This document shows, piece after piece, positions 35,283 to 44,161 of a DNA stretch of 64,000 nt (position 1 is the stretch's first letter; each line of letters starts with the position of its first letter). The translations under genes and the position numbers were made by a program. The notes beneath the pieces are model-generated. The model made no database searches and was not told where the DNA came from. It was given only the letters and a program-made list of their open reading frames with translations. Source of the stretch: BOG-908 sp963848205 (GTDB lineage: Bacteria; Pseudomonadota; Alphaproteobacteria; Acetobacterales; Acetobacteraceae); contig CAWKCV010000005.1 of NCBI GenBank assembly GCA_963848205.1, positions 496,001-560,000 on the forward strand, written 5' to 3'.

Positions 35283-35480
35283 TCACGCAGGCTCCGTCGG
35301 GCGGCGCGGCGCGGCGACAAGATCAGGGTCGCTGCCGCCGAGAAGCGCCTGCCTGCGGGCACTCTCCCGCTGCACCAAAGCCATCAGCGCATTACGCAAC
35401 AAGGCCGATTTCTCGCCAATGCCGGTCAACTCGCCGGCGCGGGTGAGAAGATCGTCATCGAGCATCACTGTCGTCCGCAT
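35283..35480 (-). CDS. vapB: Antitoxin of the VapBC module
   Basis: This 65-residue protein starts MRTTVMLDDDLLTRAGELTG, the ribbon-helix-helix pattern of the DUF2191/VapB group. A helix and a flexible tail rich in proline follow and should contact the toxin. It precedes vapC on the same strand. Autoregulation by the complex is usual for the family, but I did not find a clear operator. Confidence 0.85.
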   Translation of the reverse strand: MRTTVMLDDDLLTRAGELTGIGEKSALLRNALMALVQRESARRQALLGGSDPDLVAAPRRPTEPA

Positions 35481-35536
35481 GGCCTACTCAATGATGCATC
35501 GTCAAACCTAGCATCAGATGATGCCAAAATCCGTGC

Positions 35537-36451
35537 CTATCGCAAAAAGGCGGCCGCATCGGCCACCGCTTCGCGCGTCTTGCCGATGAACGGTCCCATG
35601 GTGAAGAACCCGTGGAAGATGCCGCGATACCGTTTGGCGGTCGTCAGCACGCCGGCGTGGGCGAGTGTGACGGCATAGGCCTCGCCGGAATCGCGGATGG
35701 GATCGATTTCGGCGGTTAGAACGCAGGCGGGTGGCAGGCCAGTGTGATCGGGTGCGAGCGCCGGGCTGGCACGCGGGTCGGAGAGGTCGGCGCCGGTGCC
35801 GAAATAATGGCCGCGGAACCAGGTCATCGTCTCGCTGGTGAGCAGCGGGCCGGCGGCGAACTCGGTGACCGATGGGCGGGTCAGGTCGTGGTCGGCGCCG
35901 GGATAGACCAGCAATTGCGAGCGGATCGGCGGGCCGCCCTGCGCCTTGGCCAGCAGGCAGCACACCGCGGCGAGCGCACCGCCGGCACTGTCGCCGCCGA
36001 CCGAGATCATCGCCGGGTCCACGCCGATTTCGGCCGCGTGGGCATGCGCCCAACGCAGGGCAGCGAAGGCGTCGTCCGGGCCCGCGGGGAACGGATGCTC
36101 GGGTGCGAGGCGGTAATCGACGCTGAGCACCGCGATGCCGGCCTGCTGGCAGAGTTCGCGGCACACCCAATCGGCCAATTCGAGATCGCCGATCACCCAG
36201 CCGCCGCCATGAAACCAGACGAGCAGTTTCAACGAGGATGCGTCGGATGGCCGATAAAGCCGGGCGGGGATTGGCCCGTCCGCACCATCCACGCTCAGCC
36301 CGCGCACCTCATGCACCTCCGCGCCGGGCTGCCTGGGAAATTCGGCGTAGAACTGGCGGAGCTGCGCCGGGGTGAGCGTTTTCATGTCCATCTGACCGCG
36401 TGCGGCCAGCAGGTCCGCGACAGTAGCTGCGTCGTCATCCAGCTTGGGCAT
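35537..36451 (-). CDS. Alpha/beta hydrolase, hormone-sensitive-lipase type esterase
   Basis: This 304-residue carboxylesterase-like enzyme has the oxyanion-hole motif HGGGW near residue 87 and the nucleophile elbow GDSAGG near 160. The Asp is likely in EIDPIRD near 252 and the His in FHGF near 282. A longer frame exists upstream, but the ATG at 36451 (MPKLDDDAATV) follows AGGAGA at good spacing. It lies 20 nt after the RibB-like gene and is probably co-transcribed with it. The substrate is unknown. Confidence 0.87.
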   Translation of the reverse strand: MPKLDDDAATVADLLAARGQMDMKTLTPAQLRQFYAEFPRQPGAEVHEVRGLSVDGADGPIPARLYRPSDASSLKLLVWFHGGGWVIGDLELADWVCRELCQQAGIAVLSVDYRLAPEHPFPAGPDDAFAALRWAHAHAAEIGVDPAMISVGGDSAGGALAAVCCLLAKAQGGPPIRSQLLVYPGADHDLTRPSVTEFAAGPLLTSETMTWFRGHYFGTGADLSDPRASPALAPDHTGLPPACVLTAEIDPIRDSGEAYAVTLAHAGVLTTAKRYRGIFHGFFTMGPFIGKTREAVADAAAFLR

Positions 36452-36471
36452 CGTTTTCTCCTGGGAGGGTT

Positions 36472-37119
36472 TCAACCGAACACGCCCGGGCCGAACGTGG
36501 CTGCGAGTTCGAGGCAGGGGATAGCGAGCTGTTCGGCCACATGCCGGCAATGCGCCGCTCCTGCCATCTCGCCGTCGTCGTCGAGAATGTCTGTCCATGC
36601 GGCAACCTCGTGGTGCGTCAGATGGCGCAACACGTCGAGCGCAATGTCGGCACTTGCATGATGTTCGCGGCCGCGAAAGCCGATCATCGCCGGCATCACG
36701 TGGCCGGGCGATTTCAGGCTGGCGATACCGGCGTCCGGCGCGCCGGCGGCACGCAGCGTCAGCGCGCGGTCCGCCGCGGATATGCCGGTGCCATCGCAGT
36801 CGGCCGCCTCCACCGAGCGCAGCAGGATCGGGCCGCGATAACCCTCGCGATACTCGCCGGCCAGCACCAGGCCAAGTTCCATCGCGCGCTCCGCCGTCAC
36901 GCTGAAGCAGGTGAGGCCACGCCCCCAGGTGACCATGTCGTTCACCATGTCCGGTGTGGCCAAAGCGGCGGCACCTACCAGCAAGCCGCGTCCGGCGCCG
37001 CCTACTGCCGCCTCATCAATCGCGACCACCAGGCCGCCTGCCGCCAGCGAGCGCGCGGCCTCCGCCATGTCGCCCGACGGCATATGTACGGATTGCGCAG
37101 GTTTGTCGGGCAGGAACAT
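36472..37119 (-). CDS. RibB-like protein (3,4-dihydroxy-2-butanone 4-phosphate synthase fold) with altered active site
   Basis: This 215-residue protein aligns by eye with RibB along its length: AARSLAAGGLVVAIDEA, then GRGLTCFSVTAERAMEL, GISAADRALTLRAA, SPGHVMP and DILDDDGEMA. The metal and substrate loop that in RibB reads DDEDRENEGD is here DEAAVGGAGR, so the acidic residues and the catalytic arginine/glutamate are missing. The later RGGHTEA is HHASA-like. It is unlikely to make the riboflavin precursor. Its real role is unknown. Start ATG at 37119 or the one at 37083. Confidence 0.72.
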   Translation of the reverse strand: MFLPDKPAQSVHMPSGDMAEAARSLAAGGLVVAIDEAAVGGAGRGLLVGAAALATPDMVNDMVTWGRGLTCFSVTAERAMELGLVLAGEYREGYRGPILLRSVEAADCDGTGISAADRALTLRAAGAPDAGIASLKSPGHVMPAMIGFRGREHHASADIALDVLRHLTHHEVAAWTDILDDDGEMAGAAHCRHVAEQLAIPCLELAATFGPGVFG

Positions 37120-37233
37120 GGTCGGCGTGGCTCCGGAGCGTCGCCGGTATATGGGGCTTGGCCAGCAAGCTGTATGCCCTTCCTTCCCGGCAGGCTCACC
37201 TATACGGTAATCTTCGGGAAACGAGGACGCGCC

Positions 37234-38013
37234 ATGAGCGGTCAAAGCCACAACAACGACGTAAGGGTGACGCGGCAGGGCGGCACGCTGGAGATCGCCA
37301 TTGCGCGGCCGGCCAAGCGCAACGCGCTGACATCTGCGATGTATGCGGAGATGGCGGACGCGATGGCGCTGGCCGAAGCTGACCCCGGTATTTGCGCGAT
37401 CGTCTTCTCCGGCGACGGGCAGACTTTCTGCGCCGGCAACGACCTCGCCGATTTCGTCGCCAACCAGCCGCGCGCGGGCGAGGTGACGCCGGTGATGCGC
37501 TTCATCCACGCGCTCGCCGGCGCCAGCCGCGTGCTGATCGCGGCCGTGCAGGGGCCGGCAATCGGCATCGGCACCACCATGCTGCTGCATTGCGACTTCG
37601 TGCTGGCCGAACCGGATGCACGGCTGCAGATGCCGTTCGTGGATCTGGCCCTGGTGCCGGAGGCTGGCAGTTCGTTGTTGGTGCCGAACCTGGTCGGGCA
37701 GCGGCGTGCGGCCGAGTTGCTATTGCTGGGCGAATCCGTCGATGCCGCGCGCGCGGCCGAACTGGGCCTGGTCAATCATGTTGTGGCACCGGGCGCTGCC
37801 CTGACCGAGGCACGTGCGCTCGCTGCACGGCTGGCGGCCAAGCCGAAAAACGCGTTGCTGAAAACCAAGGCGCTGATGAAGTCGGCGACGCGTGACCTGC
37901 CCGGGCGCATGGCCGAAGAGACCGTGCAGTTCCGCGCGCAACTGCAGACCGACGAATTGCGCCAGACGGTGCAGAATTTCTTTCAATCCCGTGCCAAGGC
38001 GAATGTCGCATGA
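37234..38013 (+). CDS. Enoyl-CoA hydratase/isomerase family protein
   Basis: This 259-residue crotonase-fold protein shows IARPAKRNALT near residue 23, the CoA-binding SGDGQTFCAGNDLADF near 62, and the oxyanion-hole GPAIGIGTTMLLHCD near 108. The EAGSSLLVP segment carries a glutamate near 148, as in isomerase/hydratase members. The frame is open upstream, but ATG 37234 is the first sensible start after the divergent gene. It overlaps the next gene by 4 nt, so both belong to one operon. Confidence 0.9.
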   Translation: MSGQSHNNDVRVTRQGGTLEIAIARPAKRNALTSAMYAEMADAMALAEADPGICAIVFSGDGQTFCAGNDLADFVANQPRAGEVTPVMRFIHALAGASRVLIAAVQGPAIGIGTTMLLHCDFVLAEPDARLQMPFVDLALVPEAGSSLLVPNLVGQRRAAELLLLGESVDAARAAELGLVNHVVAPGAALTEARALAARLAAKPKNALLKTKALMKSATRDLPGRMAEETVQFRAQLQTDELRQTVQNFFQSRAKANVA

Positions 38014-38960
38014 GCCTACCCCCGTTTCTCGCCCGCAAGCTGCGCCTGCCGGTCATCGGCGCGCCGCTGTTCATCATTTCCAATCCGAAACTCGTATTGG
38101 CGCAGTGCAAGGCGGGCGTCGTGGGCTCGTTTCCCGCGCTCAATGCCCGGCCGAAGGAAAAGCTGGAGGAGTGGCTGCAACAGATCACCGAGGAACTGGC
38201 GGAATACGACGCGGCACACCCCGATGCGCCGGCGGCGCCGTTCGCTGTGAACCAGATCGTGCATCGCTCCAACGATCGCCTGGAGCACGATCTGGCAATG
38301 TGCGTGAAATTCCGTGTGCCGATTGTGATTACCTCGTTGGGCGCCCGTAGCGACGTGTTCGACGCGGTGCATTCCTATGGCGGCATCGTGCTGCACGACA
38401 TCATCAACGACGTGTTCGCACACAAGGCGATCGAGAAAGGTGCGGACGGGCTGATCGCTGTTGCCGCCGGCGCCGGCGGCCATGCCGGCACCACGTCGCC
38501 GTTCGCGCTGCTCTCCGAAATTCGCGCTTGGTTCGACGGTCCGCTGGCGCTTTCGGGCGCCATCTCCACCGGTGGCGCGATCCTCGCCGCGCAAGCCGCA
38601 GGTGCCGACGTCGCCTATATCGGGTCGGCGTTCATCGCGACCGACGAAGCCAATGCCGAAGAAGGATACAAGCAGGCGGTGGTGGAGAGCAGTTCGGCCG
38701 ACATCGTGTACACCAACCTGTTCACCGGCGTGCACGGCAACTACCTGAAGAAATCAATCGTGGCCGCCGGGCTCGATCCGGATGCGCTGCCGCAATCGGA
38801 CGCGTCGGCGATGAATTTCGGCAGTGGTTCGGCGAAAGCCTGGCGCGACATCTGGGGCGCCGGGCAGGGCGTCGGGCAGGTCGACGCGGTGGTGTCGACG
38901 GCGGCGCGCGTGGCGCAGTGGGATCGGGAGTATCAGGCGGCGCGGGCGCGGCTGATTTAA
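38010..38960 (+). CDS. Nitronate monooxygenase (2-nitropropane dioxygenase family)
   Basis: This 316-residue FMN-dependent TIM-barrel protein shows PVIGAPLFIISNPKLVLAQ near residue 14, GADGLIAVAAGAGGHAGT near 143 with the catalytic-region histidine, and ALSGAISTGGAILAAQAAGA near 180 followed by GSAFIATDEA. It starts in an ATGA overlap with the hydratase gene. Co-expression with a crotonase suggests a role in small acid or nitro-compound metabolism, which is inference. Confidence 0.92.
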   Translation: MSLPPFLARKLRLPVIGAPLFIISNPKLVLAQCKAGVVGSFPALNARPKEKLEEWLQQITEELAEYDAAHPDAPAAPFAVNQIVHRSNDRLEHDLAMCVKFRVPIVITSLGARSDVFDAVHSYGGIVLHDIINDVFAHKAIEKGADGLIAVAAGAGGHAGTTSPFALLSEIRAWFDGPLALSGAISTGGAILAAQAAGADVAYIGSAFIATDEANAEEGYKQAVVESSSADIVYTNLFTGVHGNYLKKSIVAAGLDPDALPQSDASAMNFGSGSAKAWRDIWGAGQGVGQVDAVVSTAARVAQWDREYQAARARLI

Positions 38961-39018
38961 GAAGCGAGGTCTTCTTTTCTGGAGAAAAAAAGGAAAAGAC
39001 TTTTGTTACGCGGTCGCG
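38961..39018 (-). repeat. Dispersed palindromic repeat, copy 10
   Basis: Read on the minus strand it begins CGCGACCGC, then AACAAAAGTCTTTTCC, and closes with AGAAAAGAAGACCTCGC. It follows the nitronate monooxygenase stop codon directly and overlaps the last codons of the small membrane-protein gene on the other strand. Confidence 0.78.
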
Positions 39019-39329
39019 GTTCTGTCGGCCTGCAAACGCAAGCTCAGGAGCGGCCCGTGTGCCACCCGCTCCAGCGAGTGTGCCAGGAACAGGAATAGCA
39101 GCAGCGACGCGGCGAGCCGTAGGCGTCCACGCAACAGGCGCAGCACGCCATAGAGCACCGTGCAGATGACCACGAACAGCATCACCGTCTGCATGTCCAC
39201 ATTCAGCCCACCGCTATGCAGCAGCAGGCGGAAGCTTTCGTCCGTCCAGTCCATCACACCCAGCACGGCGCGGGCGAATATGCTGAGAAGGCTGACGACT
39301 GCATGAGCGAAGTTGTTCAATGGTGCCAT
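39006..39329 (-). CDS. Small membrane protein of unknown function
   Basis: This 107-residue protein has three hydrophobic stretches: AHAVVSLLSIFARAVLGVM, MQTVMLFVVICTVLYGVL and LAASLLLFLFLAH. The ATG at 39329 (MAPLNNFAHAV) is preferred over one 12 codons upstream because GGGGG lies a few bases before it. The last codons are encoded within a palindromic repeat. No family is recognised. Confidence 0.6.
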   Translation of the reverse strand: MAPLNNFAHAVVSLLSIFARAVLGVMDWTDESFRLLLHSGGLNVDMQTVMLFVVICTVLYGVLRLLRGRLRLAASLLLFLFLAHSLERVAHGPLLSLRLQADRTATA

Positions 39330-39419
39330 GTGCGACCCCCGGCCGAGACAGTTCGTTTGTAGCACGGACCGTTACGCCAGCAATGCGAAAGCGGCCCGTT
39401 TCCACGGGCCTTTTCACGA

Positions 39420-40679
39420 TTACGGAAACAATCCTCGCTGCAGCTTGGCTTTTTGGACACGCTCCACGCCGATCGCGAGTGCGGCTGTACGATGCGGCAC
39501 GCGATCGCGTTCGGCGCGCGCCATCACCGCCTGGAATGCACGCTCCAGCACGCGGTTGAGGCGGTCGCGCACCTCCGGCTCGGTCCAGAACAGCTGCTGC
39601 AGATCCTGCACCCACTCGAAATAGCTCACCACCACGCCGCCGGCGTTGCAGAGGATGTCCGGGATGACGAAGATTTCGTCCTGCCGCTGATTGAGCACGC
39701 GGTCGGCTTCCGGCGTGGTCGGGCCGTTGGCGCCCTCGGCCAGGATGCGGCATTGCAGCTTGCGCGCCACGTCGGCGGTGATCACCTGCTCCATGGCGGC
39801 GGGCACCAGGATGTCGCATTTCTGCACGAGCAGCTCGTTGGGGTCGAAGGCCGCCTCGTTGGAATAGCCGGCCAGCACGCGATGCTCGTCCGTCCAGTGG
39901 ATCAGGGCCGAGACGTCGAGCCCGCGCGGATCGTAGTAGCAGGCGGTGTGGTCCGAGACGCCCACGACTTTGACGCCCTGCTGCACCAGCGTGGCCGCGG
40001 TGACGCTGCCCACGTTGCCGAAACCCTGGATGATCGCGGTTGTCTCGATCGGGTTCATCTGCAGCCGTTCCATCGCCCGGCTGACCAGGTGGACCACGCC
40101 GCGGCCGGTTGCCTCGCGCCTTCCCACCGTGCCGCCCGCGCCCACCGGCTTGCCGGTGACGATCTCGGTCACCGTCTGGCCCTGATACATCGAGTAGGTG
40201 TCCATGTACCAGGCCATTACCTGCTCGTTGGTGCCCATATCGGGCGCCATCACGTCGGTTTTCGGGCCGACGAACGGGATCATCTCCTGCATGTAGCGGC
40301 GGCTGACCGCTTCGAGCTCGCGGTTCGACAGGCTGTAGGGGTCCACCGCCACGCCGCCCTTGGCGCCGCCATACGGCAGGCCGGCGAGCGCGCATTTCCA
40401 GCTCATCGCGATGGCCAGTGCCGCCACTTCGCCCAGATGCAGGTTGCTGGCGTAGCGCGTGCCGCCCTTGGTCGGGCCCATGGTCAGGTGATGCTGGACG
40501 CGGAAGCCGGCGAAGACACCTTCGCTGCCGTCGTCGCGATGGATCGGGCAGGACACGATGATGGCGCGCTTGGGCAGCAGCAGCCGGTCGCGTTGATGGG
40601 TGGGGATGTCGAGGTAATCCGCGATGACCGCGAAATTTTCACGCGCCTGTTCGAAGAACGGGCCGGTATAGATGTCCAT
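39420..40679 (-). CDS. gdhA: Glutamate dehydrogenase (Glu/Leu/Phe/Val dehydrogenase family)
   Basis: This 419-residue enzyme interconverts glutamate and 2-oxoglutarate plus ammonia. The substrate domain contains the catalytic lysine in LPYGGAKGGVAVDP near residue 105 and the PTKGGTRY segment near 68. The nucleotide-binding fold starts with IIQGFGNVGSVTAA near 216. The C-terminal EGANGPTTPEAD and NAGGVVVSYFEWVQ blocks are typical. It stands alone on its strand, so regulation is not evident. Leucine or phenylalanine dehydrogenase is less likely from length. Confidence 0.93.
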   Translation of the reverse strand: MDIYTGPFFEQARENFAVIADYLDIPTHQRDRLLLPKRAIIVSCPIHRDDGSEGVFAGFRVQHHLTMGPTKGGTRYASNLHLGEVAALAIAMSWKCALAGLPYGGAKGGVAVDPYSLSNRELEAVSRRYMQEMIPFVGPKTDVMAPDMGTNEQVMAWYMDTYSMYQGQTVTEIVTGKPVGAGGTVGRREATGRGVVHLVSRAMERLQMNPIETTAIIQGFGNVGSVTAATLVQQGVKVVGVSDHTACYYDPRGLDVSALIHWTDEHRVLAGYSNEAAFDPNELLVQKCDILVPAAMEQVITADVARKLQCRILAEGANGPTTPEADRVLNQRQDEIFVIPDILCNAGGVVVSYFEWVQDLQQLFWTEPEVRDRLNRVLERAFQAVMARAERDRVPHRTAALAIGVERVQKAKLQRGLFP

Positions 40680-40824
40680 GAGAGGCTGATCCCAGAAAGA
40701 TTATGCCGCCTCGGTTTTCCGAGGTCTTGTTGCCTGATGCGCCGGGAAAACGGTGGCGGCGAAGTGGCGGCACCATCCTGCAGCACGTGCGTTTTGTCCA
40801 TGAATTGAGGGATGCGGATCGGGC

Positions 40825-41805
40825 ATGGCAGTCTCCGGACAGAGCGAACGGCAGGATACCGCGCCGCAAACAGGCCGCCATGTGGCCCTCGTGGCGAACA
40901 GCCGATCGGGCGCTTTGCTCGGGCGCGATGGCGGTGCGGCGTCGCTGGAGGATATGCTCCGGGCACAATCGAGCCGCCTCGACGTGATCGACGACAGTGC
41001 GGGCAGCTTGCCGGAGCGCATGCGGGCAGCCATCGGGACGGGCGCGGACCTCGTGGTCGTGGCCGGTGGCGACGGCAGCATCGCCTGCGCTGCCTCCGTG
41101 CTCGCCGGCCGAGATGCCGCTTTGGGGCTGGTTCCGTGCGGGACGATGAACCTGCTGGCGCGCGATCTGGGCTTCGATCCGGCGGACCATAAGGCCGCGG
41201 TTCGCGCGCTGGGCGAGGGCGAGGTGCGTGCGATCGATGCAGGCTGCGTGGCCGCCCACGGCGACGATCATTTGTTCCTGTGCGCCTCGATGCTGGGAAC
41301 ACCGGCCAACCTCAGCAAGCATCGCGAGGCGGGGCGCGAGCGCGGCGGCGGCCTGCTCGCCTGGGCCGGCTTCGGCCGCGCGGTGGCACAAGCCCTATGG
41401 CGTAATCGCAGCCTGCGGCTGACATTGCGGGTGAATGGGCGGGTGCTCCAACGGCGGACACCCTCTCTGACGATCGTGGTCAACAAGCTCGACGACAGTT
41501 CGGGGAGGCTGTTCGGCCGCACCTCGCTCGATGGCGGCGTGCTCGCCATCTACATCGTGCCGCGTGCCTCGGTGTGGCGGCAGACCTGGCTGCTGCTGCG
41601 CACGGCGCTGACGGGCAAGCTGAACGCTCCGGATATCGAGCTGATCGAGGCCAGCGAGGTGCAGGTCGAATCCAATCGCGCCGCCATGCATGTGCTGGTG
41701 GATGGCGAGCTGCGCCTGCTGAAGCCGCCGTTGCACTACAAGATCCAGCCGGGCGCGTTGCGGGTGATGGCCCCGGCTTCCGCCCCGACGCCTGAGCGCG
41801 CATGA
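40825..41805 (+). CDS. Diacylglycerol kinase family lipid kinase
   Basis: This 326-residue protein has the DAGK catalytic domain: HVALVANSRSGA near residue 19, then VVVAGGDGSIACAASVLAGR near 76 with the GGDG nucleotide-binding motif, and LGLVPCGTMNLLARDLG near 98. The second domain carries DSSGRLFGRTSLDGGVL and a C-terminal VLVDGELRLLKPPL. It overlaps the phosphoesterase gene by 4 nt. The lipid substrate is unknown. Confidence 0.9.
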   Translation: MAVSGQSERQDTAPQTGRHVALVANSRSGALLGRDGGAASLEDMLRAQSSRLDVIDDSAGSLPERMRAAIGTGADLVVVAGGDGSIACAASVLAGRDAALGLVPCGTMNLLARDLGFDPADHKAAVRALGEGEVRAIDAGCVAAHGDDHLFLCASMLGTPANLSKHREAGRERGGGLLAWAGFGRAVAQALWRNRSLRLTLRVNGRVLQRRTPSLTIVVNKLDDSSGRLFGRTSLDGGVLAIYIVPRASVWRQTWLLLRTALTGKLNAPDIELIEASEVQVESNRAAMHVLVDGELRLLKPPLHYKIQPGALRVMAPASAPTPERA

Positions 41806-42602
41806 GCGGCGCCGCCGCGTCGGGCACCACCTGCATCGCGCATCTGACCGACATCCATTTCGGCGCGACCGACCCCAAGGTCGTGGAAGGATTGGTGGCC
41901 GAACTCCAGGCCGCGCCGCCGGACCTGCTCGTGGTCAGCGGCGACCTCACCATGGGGGCGCGGCGCTGGGAGTTTCGCGCGGCGCGCGCGTTCATGGAGC
42001 GCATTCCGGCGCCAAGCCTGTCGGTGCCCGGCAACCACGACATCACGCCATACCGGCTGGCGGAGCGGTTTTTCACACCGTATTCGCGCTGGCATCAGGA
42101 GGTGGCGCCCGAGACCGAGCCGGTCTGGCAGGATGCCCGCGTAGGCGTTGTGGGGCTGAACACGGCGCGCCGGATCGGCCCGCATCTGGACTGGTCGCGC
42201 GGCCGGGTGACGGCGCACCGGCTGCACCGGCTGATCGCCAAGCTCGACGCTTTGCCGGCTGGCCTCATGCGCATCGTGGTCGCGCACCATCCGCTGCTGC
42301 CGCCGCCGGGAGAGACGACGCCGCAGATCGCCGGCGGCGCACGGCGCGCGCTGGAGGAATTCGGCCGGCACGGCGTGCGTCTGGTGCTGTCGGGGCATCT
42401 GCACCGCACCTATTCGCGGATAAGCGCGCCTGGGGGCAGTTCGCCGCTGATCGTGCAGGGCGGGTCGGCGACATCGATCCGGTTGCGTGGGGAGCCCAAT
42501 GCTTACAATCGGATCGTGGTGGAAGCGGGTGGCGGGGTGGTGATCGAGGGGCGGGTCTGGGGGAAGGAGGGGTGGGAGACATCTGGCGAAAACAGGGTTT
42601 AA
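41802..42602 (+). CDS. Calcineurin-like metallophosphoesterase
   Basis: This 266-residue hydrolase shows the dinuclear metal motifs in order: HLTDIHFG near residue 14, VVSGDLTMGA near 44, VPGNHDITPY near 74, VAHHPLLPPP near 160 and LSGHLHRTYS near 196. It is translationally coupled to the lipid kinase, which suggests action on a related lipid or nucleotide substrate. The last codons fall in a palindromic repeat. Confidence 0.92.
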   Translation: MSGAAASGTTCIAHLTDIHFGATDPKVVEGLVAELQAAPPDLLVVSGDLTMGARRWEFRAARAFMERIPAPSLSVPGNHDITPYRLAERFFTPYSRWHQEVAPETEPVWQDARVGVVGLNTARRIGPHLDWSRGRVTAHRLHRLIAKLDALPAGLMRIVVAHHPLLPPPGETTPQIAGGARRALEEFGRHGVRLVLSGHLHRTYSRISAPGGSSPLIVQGGSATSIRLRGEPNAYNRIVVEAGGGVVIEGRVWGKEGWETSGENRV

Positions 42603-42640
42603 GGAAGCAGTCCTTTTTTCAAAAGAGGACTGCTTCCTTC
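42601..42640 (+). terminator. Dispersed palindromic repeat, copy 11, spanning two convergent gene ends
   Basis: AAGGAAGCAGTCC pairs perfectly with GGACTGCTTCCTT around a T/A-rich loop. It contains the phosphoesterase stop codon at one side, and on the other strand it encodes the last residues of murQ. It is well placed as a bidirectional terminator. Confidence 0.72.
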
Positions 42641-43500
42641 ATCCTCCCGCCACTCGCCAGGAGCCGCGCGTCCGCGTCCTCCCTCGAACATCCCTGCACA
42701 ATCAAGATCGCCGCCTTCACCCGCCCGTCCGCCGCCGTCAGCGCCGCGCGGGCGGCATCCTCGTCGCAGCCGGTCAGCGTGCGAACCATGCGCAGCGCGC
42801 GGCGGCGCAGCTTCTCGTTTCGCGCGACCATGTCCACCATTTGGCCGCGCCAGACCCGGTTGAGGCGAAGCATGATCGTCGTCGAGAGGAGGTTGAGCGC
42901 GACCTTCTGCGCCGTTCCGGCCTTCAGGCGGGTGGAACCGGCAATCGGTTCGGGACCGGTTGGCAGCAGGATCTTGTGTTGCGCGGCGTCGAGCAGCGGA
43001 GCGTTCGGGCTGTTCGCGATGGCGATGGTCAGCGCGCCGGACGCGGTGGCATGTCTCAGGACGGCCAGCGGGTAGGGCGTGGCGCCGCTGGCGGCAGTGG
43101 CAATGACCACGTCGTCGCGTGTGAGGGCCAACGCGAGGCAGTCCTGGTCGGCGAGATCCGTGCGGTCCTCGGCGTTTTCGACGGCCTGAGTGAGCGCTTG
43201 GAATCCGCCGGCGATGAGGAGGGCGAGGCGGGATGGTGGCCAGTCGAAGGTCGGCGGGAGTTCGGCGCCGTCCTGCACACCGATGCGGCCGGACGTGCCG
43301 GCGCCCGCATAGATGAGGCGGCCGGCCGTGGCCAGGCGTGCGGCGGCCGCATCGGAAGCGGCGGCGATGGCGGGCAGCGCGGGGCGCACGGCGGCCACCG
43401 CGGCAAGCTGGGATTCGAGAAGCGCATCGAGTGCCACTGCGGACGGCCATTGCTCGATCGTGTCGTAACGGGGATCGGCGTTTTCGGTGATCGGCAGCAT
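42619..43500 (-). CDS. murQ: N-acetylmuramic acid 6-phosphate etherase
   Basis: This 293-residue SIS-domain enzyme splits the lactyl ether of MurNAc-6-phosphate during cell-wall recycling. It has RLIYAGAGTSGRIGVQDGAE near residue 60, with the active glutamate position kept, and PEPIAGSTRLKAGTAQK near 190. A C-terminal helical region follows. A longer frame exists, but the ATG at 43500 (MLPITENADPRYDTIEQW) matches the family start. The last residues KEAVLF are encoded inside a palindromic repeat. Confidence 0.93.
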   Translation of the reverse strand: MLPITENADPRYDTIEQWPSAVALDALLESQLAAVAAVRPALPAIAAASDAAAARLATAGRLIYAGAGTSGRIGVQDGAELPPTFDWPPSRLALLIAGGFQALTQAVENAEDRTDLADQDCLALALTRDDVVIATAASGATPYPLAVLRHATASGALTIAIANSPNAPLLDAAQHKILLPTGPEPIAGSTRLKAGTAQKVALNLLSTTIMLRLNRVWRGQMVDMVARNEKLRRRALRMVRTLTGCDEDAARAALTAADGRVKAAILIVQGCSREDADARLLASGGRMKEAVLF

Positions 43501-43600
43501 GGCGCCGTGTTTAGAGGCGGAGTGGGCGTTTGTGGAATCGCTCTGCCGGAAATAAGCTCTTTGAGACGCGTGCAGGTCAGCGCGAGGGGAAGAAATCGGC

Positions 43601-44140
43601 ATGCGCTCGAACCGGATGCGAAACGCAAGCCTTGCCGTATTGGCGCTTCTGAGCGGTTGCGGCGTGCATCCTGTGGGGATTGCTGGACCTGGCGGCCCGC
43701 TGAAATTCTCCCATCCAGGTCTGGCTACGTCGGGCGCCGTCTATCTGAAAGTCTATCGCGCGTCGCCGGAGGGCCTGCTGGTCAGCGGCTTGTATCCGGA
43801 CGCGCCGGTCAACCCCGATCGCGACCCCAGCACCGTGCTGCACCGGTTTTCATTCACGGCCGATCCCTCGGTTCACGGCAGCTATTTCTGGCGGTTCGCC
43901 GATGGTGTGACGTTGCTCGACGGCACGTGTCAGAAAACCGACCGGACCGGCATTCTGGCGGCGGCCGACCGCCAGGGTGCCATCTCCGTGCAGTTCGTCA
44001 CGTTTCTATACGCAGACCAGCGAGACTGGGCACCGCCGGCCGTGCACGTTTTCAGCCGCGTTTTGAGTGAGCCCACGGACTGCAGTAATGCGGTCATGAG
44101 CGACCCGGCATTTGCCGCGGGCGTTGCTGCGGCGCCTTGA
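43601..44140 (+). CDS. Putative lipoprotein of unknown function
   Basis: This 179-residue protein starts with a short signal sequence that ends in a lipobox LLSGC (cysteine at residue 20). The rest is mostly beta-type sequence with two further cysteines near residues 110 and 162. I recognise no domain. The lipobox suggests outer-membrane or periplasmic anchoring. It is divergent from murQ and is followed by an REP-like repeat pair. Confidence 0.75.
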   Translation: MRSNRMRNASLAVLALLSGCGVHPVGIAGPGGPLKFSHPGLATSGAVYLKVYRASPEGLLVSGLYPDAPVNPDRDPSTVLHRFSFTADPSVHGSYFWRFADGVTLLDGTCQKTDRTGILAAADRQGAISVQFVTFLYADQRDWAPPAVHVFSRVLSEPTDCSNAVMSDPAFAAGVAAAP

Positions 44141-44161
44141 GCTGGCCGGCTTCGGTAGATA

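Noticed and set aside
36541..37233. Upstream extension of the enoyl-CoA hydratase frame
   Set aside because: It runs antisense through the RibB-like gene; the crotonase fold begins only after the ATG at 37234.
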